64,000 bases of DNA, taken from Cephalotus follicularis (taxonomy: Eukaryota > Streptophyta > Magnoliopsida > Oxalidales > Cephalotaceae). The notes under the pieces are model-generated. The model was not told where the DNA came from. It ran no database searches and saw only the letters and a list, made by a program, of their open reading frames with translations. Below are positions 13,229 to 25,600 of the stretch, piece after piece. Location: assembly GCA_001972305.1 (NCBI GenBank), contig BDDD01000027.1:270415-334414 (forward strand), written 5' to 3'. The position numbers and the translations under genes are program-made. Numbering within the stretch: the first letter of the stretch is position 1; each line of letters begins with the position of its first letter.

Positions 13229-15421
13229 TCAATTTTGCTGAGCCACAAGCTGATCAAGCTTCATTTCCTCGAGCCACGCTCCCAGTGCGGCATGATCAAC
13301 TGAATCACCTTGGATGTTCATTTTTGAACCCTCACCTGAAGAAGCTGCAGTTGAAACACCCGAGACAGGTGCTGCAAGCTTTTCTTTCATCTCAGTTGGC
13401 GATTCTTTAACAAGTGACTGAACCCATGATAGATCAGGTTCCTCTCCATTGCCAAGCTCAAATGAAGATGACCTGCGAAGCTTACCCAATTCATCTGTAC
13501 TAACTGCCCAGTCCAGCTTCCCATTAGAGGCTCCCCATTTTGACCAAGAATTTACTGGGGCGCCAAGAACTGCAGCGGAGCTGGACCCGAGATCCCGAGA
13601 GCTGAGGCTGCGAAACTGTTGCTGCTTTTCGCGTTGAGCTAACAAGGACACTCGAGAGCTTATTGGTGAGATAGGTTCCACATTCCTAGGGGACATCCTC
13701 CCAGAGGATGAAACCCCAAAAGATGCCTGCAGCATAGGGTGGTCTAGATTTTTAGGGGAGAAATTGGTGTTAATAGGTGATAACATGCTCTGCTGCTGCT
13801 GGAATTGGTTGAGAACAGTGGATTTGTGTGTTGGGGAGAAAACAGCAGAAGCCAATGCTTGATCAGAGTACCTAGGAGATGAGCCCTCAGCAGAGAAGAG
13901 ATCATCAAGGTTGGAGGGGGTTAGTGTTTTCAATCGACCAGAACGATTCAAAGAATTAGAACTCAAAGATGGTTGAGTGAGGCCAGACAACTCATTTAGG
14001 AGCTGTTGTTGCTGCATATCAAATTCTGGCAGCATGGTGAATTCATCTGCTGGAATGTCTCTTGCATGGAATGAAGATCTTAAGCGGCTGGATTGAAGAT
14101 TGCTTCCAGGAAGATGCAGTGATGGGACATTTGGTTGGGGCCAAGCCATATTAGAGTGTGACATAGCATTGGCAGATGGAGACATGGGTGGAGTAAATGG
14201 TGAAGGAGACATGACATTAACTGAGGATGGAGAACCGGGTAAGAGGCTCATGGCTGCAGCAAAATCCAAGGCAGTAGCACCAGATGTACTTGAGCGAGAA
14301 GGAACAGCAGAACCGGTGGAAACATATAATGGCCTGAGTTCCTCAGCAGTGTGGGCAAAGAAGCAGACTCTCCGTGCACAACTAGTACCATCCTTGCAAA
14401 GCCGGGTTCGATATTGAGCTGGGTGCAGCCAGCACTCAAAAACACCATGAGCATATTCACACATATCTCCCCGTCTACAAGCCCCCTTACGGAAATCAGG
14501 ACAAGGAACACAACTGTAATGGAACTTTCTTGGGTCCCTTCTTCGGGCATTTTCTCCTGGATGAACGAATGGACACTCGGTCCAATCATGTGAGTAGGCA
14601 CGTGAACAAGGCCGCACCTTGAATGAGTACATACGGAATTCATCAGTAGAATAGATGCTATTCTTGATGTCTGGGAGAGATGGATCAACAGGGTATTCCT
14701 TTTTCTCCAATGCTGAAAAAATGGGAACATCATTAAACTTAGACCTTATTGGTGAATCTGAAGCAAATGATGGGGACCCATTTTCCAGGGGCGGTGAAGA
14801 AGGTGGAGAATTTGAATTTGAAGTTGTTATCAACCTCCGTAGATTGCGGTCACCAACAGGAATATCAGTTGCAAGGAGTTCTTCAAGAGATAATTTCACA
14901 TCTTGGAGCTTTGGAGGAACAACAACAACATCAACAGGACGATAACCATCAGCATCTACCACATTCGGGTCAGCACCAGTAGCTAGAAGCAGTTTCACGA
15001 CATCAACAGCATTCAGAGCCCCACCAGAGGCAGCACAATGAAGGGCAGTGCTTTTATCATGACCACAGGATTGATTTACATCAGCATCCGATGAAGAAAG
15101 AATCAATTTAATGACATCAATACTACCATATGTAGCTGCAACCATCAAGGGGGTCCTATGCTCATTAACCATCTGATTTGAGCCCTTTTGACGTCCATAC
15201 CATAATCCAACCTCAACAACCCCAGAAGGGTCACGCTCAATCGATCTTTTAAATCCCTCTACGTCATTGTTAGCCGCGAGCTCAAGCAAGCTAGCAAAAG
15301 TATCTTCGGTCTCAATAGTCAAGTGATTCATTTCTATGTTGCCAGGTCTATCTTCGTCAAAAGAAATAGCAGATTCTGTCAGAGATGGTGCACGCTTTAA
15401 CCTCTCTGATCCACAGCACAT
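13229..15421 (-). CDS. OXS2: Ankyrin-repeat CCCH (RR-TZF) zinc finger protein, OXS2-like
   Basis: Single-exon coding region of 730 aa starting MCCGSERL. Residues ~40-190 are ankyrin-type repeats ([39 protein letters not shown]). Residues ~255-360 form the plant arginine-rich tandem zinc finger: C-x7-C-x5-C-x3-H ([19 protein letters not shown]) followed by C-x5-C-x4-C-x3-H ([16 protein letters not shown]). The long Ser/Pro-rich C-terminal half includes FSPTHKS, Gln runs and SWVQSLVKE, and ends in LDQLVAQQN. It closely resembles Arabidopsis OXS2/AtC3H30 (At2g41900), a stress-responsive protein reported to move from cytoplasm to nucleus and activate salt/oxidative-stress and flowering genes. The role is inferred from that likeness. 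All zinc ligands are present. It is convergent with the MATE gene and divergent to the large intergenic region. Confidence 0.92.
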   Translation of the reverse strand: MCCGSERLKRAPSLTESAISFDEDRPGNIEMNHLTIETEDTFASLLELAANNDVEGFKRSIERDPSGVVEVGLWYGRQKGSNQMVNEHRTPLMVAATYGSIDVIKLILSSSDADVNQSCGHDKSTALHCAASGGALNAVDVVKLLLATGADPNVVDADGYRPVDVVVVPPKLQDVKLSLEELLATDIPVGDRNLRRLITTSNSNSPPSSPPLENGSPSFASDSPIRSKFNDVPIFSALEKKEYPVDPSLPDIKNSIYSTDEFRMYSFKVRPCSRAYSHDWTECPFVHPGENARRRDPRKFHYSCVPCPDFRKGACRRGDMCEYAHGVFECWLHPAQYRTRLCKDGTSCARRVCFFAHTAEELRPLYVSTGSAVPSRSSTSGATALDFAAAMSLLPGSPSSVNVMSPSPFTPPMSPSANAMSHSNMAWPQPNVPSLHLPGSNLQSSRLRSSFHARDIPADEFTMLPEFDMQQQQLLNELSGLTQPSLSSNSLNRSGRLKTLTPSNLDDLFSAEGSSPRYSDQALASAVFSPTHKSTVLNQFQQQQSMLSPINTNFSPKNLDHPMLQASFGVSSSGRMSPRNVEPISPISSRVSLLAQREKQQQFRSLSSRDLGSSSAAVLGAPVNSWSKWGASNGKLDWAVSTDELGKLRRSSSFELGNGEEPDLSWVQSLVKESPTEMKEKLAAPVSGVSTAASSGEGSKMNIQGDSVDHAALGAWLEEMKLDQLVAQQN

Positions 15422-16600
15422 ACTTTCATTTGATTAAAGAAACGACTGGAATTAAAAACTTCACCCATTAGACTCAACCTATGTGCAAACATATGATGAA
15501 TAATCCATATAAACAAAATGAAAATCCTTAGACTCAAGCCAAACAAAACTTTTTAGTAATATTGGAGATATGAAAGCAAATTTTGTTATTACAGGATAAA
15601 ACCCACATAAAGAAATGCAAGGCCAATACTATTTTGCAATTTAGAGTGGTAGTGATAAAGTCATAAAAGATAACAAAGATATGAATTTGACACAAAGTCA
15701 AAGGTAGTTAATAACACAGATATGCAAATCAAAATCTACCCAGACAATCGGAGAAACATTTGAGTTAGCGATAGATTCTGTACTGATTTTGGCAAAAACA
15801 AGGACAAGACAAGAACAAGGGAAAACAAGAACAAAAAATATATCTGATATTTGAAGAAAAAATAAGAAAATATTGCTCAGTTTTGCAGCTGCAAAAAACC
15901 AAGGAAAAAAAAATTAAAAAACAGATTTTAGATAAGTAAAGGATCCTGAACTTTAATCTACAATCGTAACAAAACTACGAAAAATCAAGTGACCTAAACT
16001 GAACCAATAAGCTCACTTAAACGAGTCATAAATATATACAAAAAAAAGGAGTCAAATTTCCACCGTTTTCTGGGAAGCCAAACAGAAAACAAAGAAAGAC
16101 AAATACCCGAGGAAATATCGACATAAATAAACAAATAGCTACACAAAATCTATAAAAAAAATGAAACAAAAAGAGTAAAAACTAATAAAAGATCTGCTTA
16201 AAATCCAACAAATAAACATAAACTCACTCGTTTCTTTTTTACATGTAACCAAAACAAACGTTACATAGTATATACCTATAGAAAGAGAAAGCGCACACAC
16301 ACACACACACATAGAGAGAAGCAAACACGTGCGTGACCAAAAGTAAGAGAAAAGCAAACAAAACGATGCAGTTTACATTCGCCGATGATGAAAGAGAATC
16401 TGTACCAGGTTGTTTGGCAGCTAAGAAAGTGAAGGAAAATCCATAAGCAGAAGTCACTTCACAGATCTACACAAGCAAGTGACTTAAACACATGAAACTT
16501 AAAAATTTTCCCGAGAAAAACATTGAGAGAGAATGAGAGAGGAGAGAGAGAGAGAGAGAGAGAGATGCTGCTGCTTCGTCTTCCATCTCCAATGACTATG
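15422..16600 (-). other. 5' leader of the OXS2-like gene, probably with an intron
   Basis: About 1.2 kb without coding sequence lies upstream of the ATG at 15421. A good acceptor (AG at 15424-15423) sits one base before the ATG and a candidate donor (CTG|GTACAG, near 16405) lies far upstream, so a leader intron of about 1 kb is likely. The upstream part, in the transcribed sense, is TC-rich, with a (GA)n tract at 16541-16565 and an (AC)n tract near 16294-16310 on the plus strand. An ATG at 16586 opens a short upstream frame beginning MEDEAAASLSLSL that closes after about 40 codons; if transcribed it could act as a uORF. Leader boundaries are inferred. Confidence 0.5.
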
Positions 16601-19600
16601 TTCCCTACTCCCTCTCTCTCATGAAAAAAATAATAATAGAAATTAAATAATGAAAATAAATAAAGTCTTTCTTTTATTTAAAAAAAAAAATCGCCAATCC
16701 TATAAAAGGAGAGATAAATTATTTTTTTAAACAAAAACGAAAACTAAAAAGGCAAATCGCACTGAGAAATCTATAGGTCCTTTATATTACCCAGTTATAT
16801 CATGCCTCGTCATGAACTTGGAGGGCATATATGTAATTCTAGGTTCCTGTGGGTCTTTGTCTTGATTACGTGGCGAAAGTGTTGGATTAATGGTTGATAA
16901 ATATGGTAGTACGGCCAAACGAACTGAAGGCATTGTGTAATAATTTTAACCCAGTCATTAGGTCAAATTCTATAGAAATTCAACCTAAATTCACCTACAT
17001 GCAAAGTTAAAACTTTAGGCTACAATCTAGTGCAACCTTGCCCATGTTAATTTTTTTCTTCTTTCTTTCAAAAGACTAACTTGGCACATTATTTAATTAG
17101 TATATTATATTGCATTGGGCAAGTTTTTGAACTTATCTTACCTTAATAGGAGTAATTTTTACGTGTATTTCGCGTAATATATTTAGTTAATACTATTACG
17201 TAGTTATATAAATGTAATAAATAAAATTTATTGATAAAATAAAAAATTAATTAATTAATTAATACTTACGTAGTTATATATTATTGATTAAATGCACAAA
17301 ACATAAAAAAAAATATAAATATTCTTAGTATATAGATGATGAATATTAAAAAATATTTTTTTCTAACTAAATTTATCGTAAAAGATATTTGATAATTTAA
17401 TTGTTAGCTTTATATGGGTAATTGAGATATTATATTAAGAATATAATAGCATTCAAGAAAAATAAAACAAAAACACTTACTAAAAGTTCTATAAACTTGA
17501 AAATATGATATACCATTTTTGTATCAAAAACTAAAACAATTTAACTCGCAATTGGACAACACTTGAGCTTCATATTTTGACCCATAAATTGGGACTAAGA
17601 GCCCTCAAATATGCACTTAGGCATTACATTAGAATAATATTATTAATAAAAAAGTTTATTAATTATTTTAATATTAAAAATTAAAACACCGTTAAAAATC
17701 AATAACATTACCTGTGGATCACTTTTTTCTCTAAAAATTTGTTATTAAATTTCTATCATCCCGTGAAAATTTATAAAGCAACCAAATCAATTGGATGAAG
17801 CATCTTATCTATATTTTTATTTGTCTTTAAAATTTTAAAAATTTGGGATAAGTATGAAATACACGTGGATAAAAGAGAATTGTTTAGCACCTGAATTTTA
17901 TGCGATTACCTTTTTTTTTATATAAAAAAAAACCCCAAAAAGCCCATAATTGTCTCCCAAACTACAGATATGCCAATTGAGTAACGAATGAAGACTCGAC
18001 ACGTGGAGGTGCTGGAGGTCCTGAAAATCAGACAACAACAATATGTACTAAAACAAGACCGGTGTCTGGTTTATGGAAACCGATGCAGGAGGTTGAAAGG
18101 TCGGATAGGTGACCGATTAGGTAAGTAAGGATACTGAGGTGACTGGAAGAGACGGTAAGTCGCGCGTGTCCGTCTGCGTGTGCGTGCACGAGAAGGATTA
18201 AACTGGATTTTATAAGATGACTGACGTCCACCAATGAGAGATATACGGAGTCTGGTTCTTAAAAAACCTTTTTTTAAAGTGTCCATTAAAATCAGAGTTA
18301 AATGTGGAGTCATATCACAAAGGAAACCAAAGCATGCAACACCAAACCTTTGTACTATTAGTTTTTTTTTTTTTTTCTCTTACAATACAAAACTATGATA
18401 ATATCCCTCACTTATACTCTACTCTATTGGACTAATTGCTTTCAATTCAGAAAACAAAATCACTAGATTAGACTTGACCTAAGTGTATAAGAATTTCGTG
18501 TTCCTGATATATTGAAATAGTTTTTGGGATTGATGCTTTGAAAATGTTGATTTTAATGACTCTAATCTTATACTATGATTTATTGAAATGAGCAATACGA
18601 AGAGAGGGATATAGAAATCTGACTAGAGTGAAAATGTCTATCCGAAACAAGTTAGAAAAAATATTTTTCTTGAAAGAAAATTATCAAAAAAATAAAGTGA
18701 AATTACACAAAATGAAAGTTTTTTGTTTCTTATAATGTGCTGTCATCTCATAGTGTAAACTGTTTTTATTCTTAAAATGGAAAGAAAGAACTGACTAAAT
18801 AGAGTGAAGTTGTTTAGAATGACAACCTGTTATCTCCTTAGAGTAAACTGACAAAAAAATTATTGTGTAAAAATAAGAGAATATGAGAATCAATGAAAGA
18901 CATAATTGTTTTATCTAAAAACTTCACCTTTAATAATGTTATAAATCTCACGTAAAAAAGAAGCGTCATTAGATTTGTGAGTGAAATAATCTTAATTAAA
19001 TTTCAACACAACTAAAGTCTAAAGGTATATTTTTATAATATTGACTTCTTCTGTTTTTTTATGTGCTACAATAATTCATGACATATGAACACGTATGTTG
19101 GTTCTATCACCTTAAAGAACATATAATGTTCATGGTTACTTAAAAAAATTAATAAGAAAGATACTAAAAATAATATAAAACTTATTAAAATTAGTAATTA
19201 CGAAAAATATTAAAGACTTTACCTAATTTACTGTAATTACTAAGAATTTTTAGTAGTGTTTTGTTAATAAGTTTAATTATTGAGCACTTTTTTTTATTGA
19301 TTTAATTGATTAGTTGATTATCAATTGAACTAATATGAAATATATTATATTTAATTAAAGTTATTATTTTAGAGATAATTGAGACAACCAAATAATCAGA
19401 AAAGTGTTTCACTCGTTAACAAAACCCCTTTTAGTATTATAAGTGATTTTTAAAAAACAAAAATTAAGATATTTCATGAAAATACTAAAAGTATGATAAA
19501 CTATAAAACAAATATTCATCATATATTTTGTTGAATAAACAGAACAAGTTACTTCATTCAAAAAAGTGTATGAAAATAGTGTAAGTGCAAGTATTAATAA

Positions 19601-22600
19601 TATAAATGAAGAAGAAGAAATAAGCAATTTTGAAAATCGGATCGAACTGGTCGGTCCAATCGGTTTGGACTAGAACTGGATCCTGTCTGATTTGATTAAT
19701 ACTCAAAATTTATTTTTGAAGTTGATCTGGATTGACTCAGCAATCCAATTGATCGGATAGAGTTGGACGGCGGTTGGACTGACTAGGTCATAACAAAATA
19801 AAAAAATATTTTTAAAAAGATACATTTATGTGTAAGTTCTGACTATTCGATCGATTGATCTTGTCAGTCGAATTGGACCTTGATCTATTGTAGGTAAGCT
19901 CCCACGGGTCGGTTCGAGATGATTTTTTATGAAAATCAAAATCGAATCGTCTCATACGATTTTTTATATGAAAAAAACTGGAACTGAATCGGTCATGTAT
20001 TGAAACCGAATAAACCAAACCAAGATAATCAATTTTTTAATTTATGTTAATCGAAACCGAAAGTCTTCTTAGAAAACCGAACTGAACCGAACATATTAAT
20101 TTGATTCGATTATTCAAATTTTCAATTCGCTATTTGTGGGTTAGCAATCGGTTCAGATTTTAACCTCTAGAAAGTATTTTTAGATTCTTATTAGTATTTG
20201 TGTTATAATAAATACCAAAAAAAAAAAAACATGTGCAGCCGTCTCAGTTGACTAATAAATGAGAAGTTTAACAAAAACTGTAATAATAAAAACTTGGATA
20301 TGGAAAAGACTTGGTCACTTGTTGTCCTGATGATTGCTGTGAGATGCCCTGGAATCTAGAATGATATGGCTTCTTTTTTAGTTTATGTATGGATAAGATT
20401 TAGTTTAGGTTCGTTAGATATGTCTGTGGCTTTATTACTTTAATGTTTTAGTTTGGTGATTCCTATTTTGGGTAACACATGTGTACATGTACCATGACAT
20501 GCTATTGGTTCTCTTGTTGGTCTAGTTACATTAATTGAAGCTATACTTCTATGTAAAAGACTAAAACAATTAATTAATCTTGTTGTGGGGGTTCATATCA
20601 TTTTTATTTTTAACCAAGAAATTTGTCCACACTTAGATCATTCTATAGACACATATCCTTGAACATTTTGTAATGTATCATTATTGAAAACAAGAATTTG
20701 ATTTTATGGAATTATTAGGTTTATTTGATCCAATAGATCAATTATCTACTTTATTACTGAAAATAGCTTTTTTTATTTTTTTTTATTTCATAGTCATTTA
20801 TAATATTCGATTTACTTGTGGTGAATTGCAATTAAATTATGCACTTAGTTATGTGAAATATCTACTTCTCAACGTGAAATATTCATGATCTGCTGATCTA
20901 CTGATCTTTTTGTTTTGGTTCCACTGGTTACTTATCGTAGATGAATTGATTCAAATTCCTATATAAATCCATTGTGATTAGTTTGGTTTAAAATATTTAT
21001 TATCCAAATTGAACCGACCAATTAACAACTTGATTCAAATCATTTCTAGGGTGTCCAACTTTGATACAATAAATTTTTTTATTTAAAAAAAAAAGGAGGG
21101 GATATGAATCTTATCCCCTTCATAGGATGATTTGCCTTTGCAGTAAGCATTATAGAAATTGACTTGTCAATAGTTTGAAAAACGATCCTAATCGAATTTA
21201 GGAACTACGCAAATTAGGCATGTTATTGAATAAATTCTAGTATTTATCCCCATTAGAAATTTGAAATTTTTGTCATACCTTATTTTATTTTATCTTATCT
21301 TTCATATTTGTAGAATTATTCAGTTTCCTTTGGTTGTATTAGTTGATTCCTAATTAAACCCTTTCTTCCACCTAAAAGGGTAAATAAATAAAGGAGACAA
21401 AAGATATTTTTATAAGGAATTGAAAGGCAATTTATATACTATACTTAGTTCCCTTTTTCACCCCATTGTTCGATTAAAACGTAATGTTGAGAAAGTTAAC
21501 AAATATTTGGTCTAACCTCAATTTCTGTTATAAAATTATTGGAGTCAACGTAAAATTGGAGGTTCAAAATAATTTTGTCTTAACTTTAAATATGATATGT
21601 TATTAGTTTCAACTAATCCAACACAATTTGTTAATCTCAAGCCACCTTAGAAGATATAAGCGTCGTATTGAACACGTTTAAGATGTAGACCCTTTAAAGT
21701 ATTTGTTACATTTATTTTTCATTGGTTAATTATTAAACTAAACCAATTCTTAACACATGATATTAATAAATTATGATATTATCGAGATAATAAAACTAAT
21801 CGACTAATAAAAAAACAAGCTTTACGAATGCTTTTAGAACATTTATTAACAAAATCTTATATAATTTATAAATGACGTTTGAACTCACATCAACTCATAG
21901 AATAAATAGCAATTTGGGAGGTGATCCCGTGTTATAATCTTTTTTTTCAAATGGGCACATCTTATGCAGTTTTTCGATTAAAAAACTGATAGTGTATAAA
22001 AAGTTACATGTTTTGGAAATAAAGGCAATAATTTGCAACACTAATAGTAATAATTAACTAAATGGAATCGGAGAGTTGATTTGGACATCATAGTTCTTAT
22101 TTACACTAATGGACTACACATATCCTTGTTAATTAAGTCCACCACTTTTAACTTCTAAACTATAGTGGGATAATGATATTGAAATTAAATTGGTTAAAAA
22201 TCTTTGATAAATTGCCATTAATTAGTTATTTTAATGTGATTTCTAATAGTGAATATATATATATATGTATCTCCTCGTTGTTTCGATATAAAACATCATG
22301 GAGAGAATCAAGGACCATAAGATGAAGAGACATACTTTCATTAAAGACTGTCAAATAATTAAGTGTCCTTAATCACCAAGCAACGGCATTTAAATGTTCT
22401 CATCAAGATGATTTAATTTCTATATGTAATTGTATTTTACTTGAACTAGGTAAATATATCAAATGTCCCATGCCATTAATACCATATTTATACATTTTTT
22501 TCTACTCATGTTGATATAAGATTATTGACATAAGATAATCATGCAAATTTTGGGATAAAAATAATAATATAAAAAGAAGAAGAAGGAAATGGTCAGATTA

Positions 22601-25600
22601 TTTATAAATACACATTATGCATAATATATAGTAATGTAGTTGAGATAGCTTGATTATTAAGTAAACAATATACGTTAATATAGGTTGCAAGGCCAAGTTG
22701 TCTACAATCTAGGCTCTCCCTGTCTCTATCTCTCATTTTCAAGGGCTAGTGATGTGATGCAAAACATCAAAGGAACGCAAGTTCTATTTGACAAATACAT
22801 TCACTTGCATTGCATGTAGTATATGTAGAATTTATGGTCCCCAACTTTATAAGAATTTGGACGAGAATGCACTTCAATTTCCTAAAATCAGCTTTTTTTA
22901 ATTCACCTCAAAATCATCCTAAGGATAGCAAAACTGAAGACCAAAACCCATAAAGAAAGAGACGTTTTTTTTTTTTTAATATGAGATACTCTTTAAAACA
23001 ATATTTTATATGTATTTACGTATCGTTAAATAAGAATATATTATAACACTTTATAAATCATAATATTTCATATAAATCACGACTTACATAACGAAAATGA
23101 ATTGAAACCCACACGAGAAACTTATCGTTGAACAGAAATCGAAACTCGTAATAAAAACTTATTTTTAAGGTTCAATCAATTTACTACATAACTTTGTGGG
23201 TTAAAAAAAAGAACATGCCTAGATATGGGTCAAAAAAAAAAAAACAAAAGGACCTAGATGATAGATCTCTCTTTTAATTTTGGTAATAGACCAATGGATT
23301 ATAGGACTACTACCAAAATGGACTTTCATCTAATTGGGTCCCCATCACGGGAACCGAGTGGGTCCTGCCACTGTCTGATGGACACTTGGCTTGCCATAGT
23401 TGCATGGACGGCTTCAATGGAAAAGATTAATTACACATTTGTTTGTGTGGACTGATTAAAAAATCATAATACTGTAAGTACAATACATAAGATGTATTCT
23501 TTTTTATTTTATCTTTTATCATATAATACAATCAATTATGTATGAATTGTACCATACTTATGGAAATTAAGAACAAACAATCATCTTATTAATCTTTACA
23601 AATCACATGCATAACTCCCCTTATATATTTAGTGTACATAAGAATTTTTTATACAACATTAATAATATGCTTTTGTCTTATTTATTTATAGGACCCATGT
23701 ATTAATAAGATAAGGGATTGTGGCCTGTTACATTTTTAGACTTTTTCAAATTTATGGGGGAGATTTTTTTGTAAAATTATTTTTAAAAAGCAAAAGAAAA
23801 AAACAGACGACGGTTTTTGAACAATGGCCCATTAGTTATAGGTCCTTTTGGCCAGTATTTAATTTTTTTTTTATTTTTTATTAGAGCATGCATCACTCAC
23901 TATCATATATAGAAGGTAGCATTATTAATGAGCCTACGGTTTTTCTTTTTATCTTATGGAAATGAGACATGACTAGTATCATAGTATCAGCTAAGTGCCA
24001 GTTTCATTTAATGGATGAATCAAGCTTGAATTTCATTTTTATAATTTATTTATATTCTACGCTTCAAGATTAAATAGTATATACTATTCTTTGATATATC
24101 AATATCTATAAAACTTACATGCAAACCAAGTAAGCTCTTAGTGTTTCTGACATTGATACATGTCTAATTTTAAATCGTATTTTTTAGATGTTTTTTTTTA
24201 CATTTATTTGTGTTCTGACTAATTCGGTTTACCTATTTGTAAAGTTGCGTTGATAGTCGCTACGACGACATTGTTGAGTTATTAGTTTGATCAATCGTTA
24301 TACAACATGTGTCCAATCTTCAATTTAATGATATTATTTTTTCATTAAAAAAAAACTATAAACTACTTTATTTGTACATATCAAATTAGTAGTCACATAA
24401 ATTCTTTCATATATTAAAAAAAAATTGATTAAATTGAATACTTATAGATATCCGTTTAATTTGAGAATTTACATATCTAGTCTATATAAATAATATCTCA
24501 TATTATATTCCATGATTGTATTTACATGATATTTTTCATAGATTTCACGTGATTATCACATAAGAATACACAAAAACTATCACGCCCCCTTAATTTTTTA
24601 TTCTATTTGGTTAAAAGTACACTAATAAGCATGGGTTAATTAATGTATAGGCTAAAATACCTAATACATGTTTTATACGTAGCCACAGTTGTCTTTTCAT
24701 ATCTCCTAAATACCTACTAATAAAGGTCTTTGATTACGTCATTTCGTAGCACAGTCACGAATCACGCAAGGCAAAGGAAATCAGGTTCGTCCATGACCAT
24801 ATAATCAATCTAATGGCTCATTTATTCAAATTAACTCAACTTTACCATGCCAAGTTCAATTAAATATATGTAATATAGGTTTTGTGTTCGGATTCGGGTT
24901 CGGATTAAAACCCGATGACTTTGAATACGAGTATAAAGAATACGAGTATAATTACTTGTTTTTAAACGAGCTTTTATTTAAGTATTTATTTCGACCTATG
25001 TATTTTATACATTAAACAAGTAAGATACCTCTAAAAATTTGTTCATTCCTCTATTAAAACATTATTTAGACAAATGAATAAAATAGATCCTAAAATATGC
25101 ATAAACAGCGACCTCAAAAATGATTTTTTTTTTGAGTGGACACACTATTTGGACATATACAAATCACTTTTTTTCCTAATTGAATTCTTTTTTTCCTTTT
25201 AGGAAGACATTGCAAAAGTTGTAGAAGTATTTTTAGTTTATCTGTCTTAATGGTAAACCTGAAAAATCACATCAATGTGCATTTTAAGTTCTTAGCTATC
25301 AAGCACAATCACGATGATAAATACAATATGGTAAGGTTGTGATAAAATTTAAGATTTTTAATTTGAATTTTAAGTTCAAATATATTTATGTTTCTTTATA
25401 AACAAAACAAGATCGAACGTCTGCTTTTTTTAATGCCTGTGGTGTGTGAAAATATCAGTATATTATATTAGTGTGATCTTTCAAAGTTTTTGATTTTATT
25501 ATATTTTTGATAAGTTTATTTGGTATGGACCCAAATAAATAAATAATATGGTTTCACACTTTTCTATGGACTTTGCCAAAAAAACATAAGCAGTCATAAG

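Noticed and set aside
14248..14733. 161-codon minus-strand open frame
   Set aside because: It overlaps the OXS2-like gene in another frame; the zinc-finger frame carries all the family motifs.
20706..20888. Open frame with a hydrophobic segment (FFIFFYFIVIYNI-like)
   Set aside because: Composition follows the local T-rich DNA and I recognise no family or plastid gene in it.
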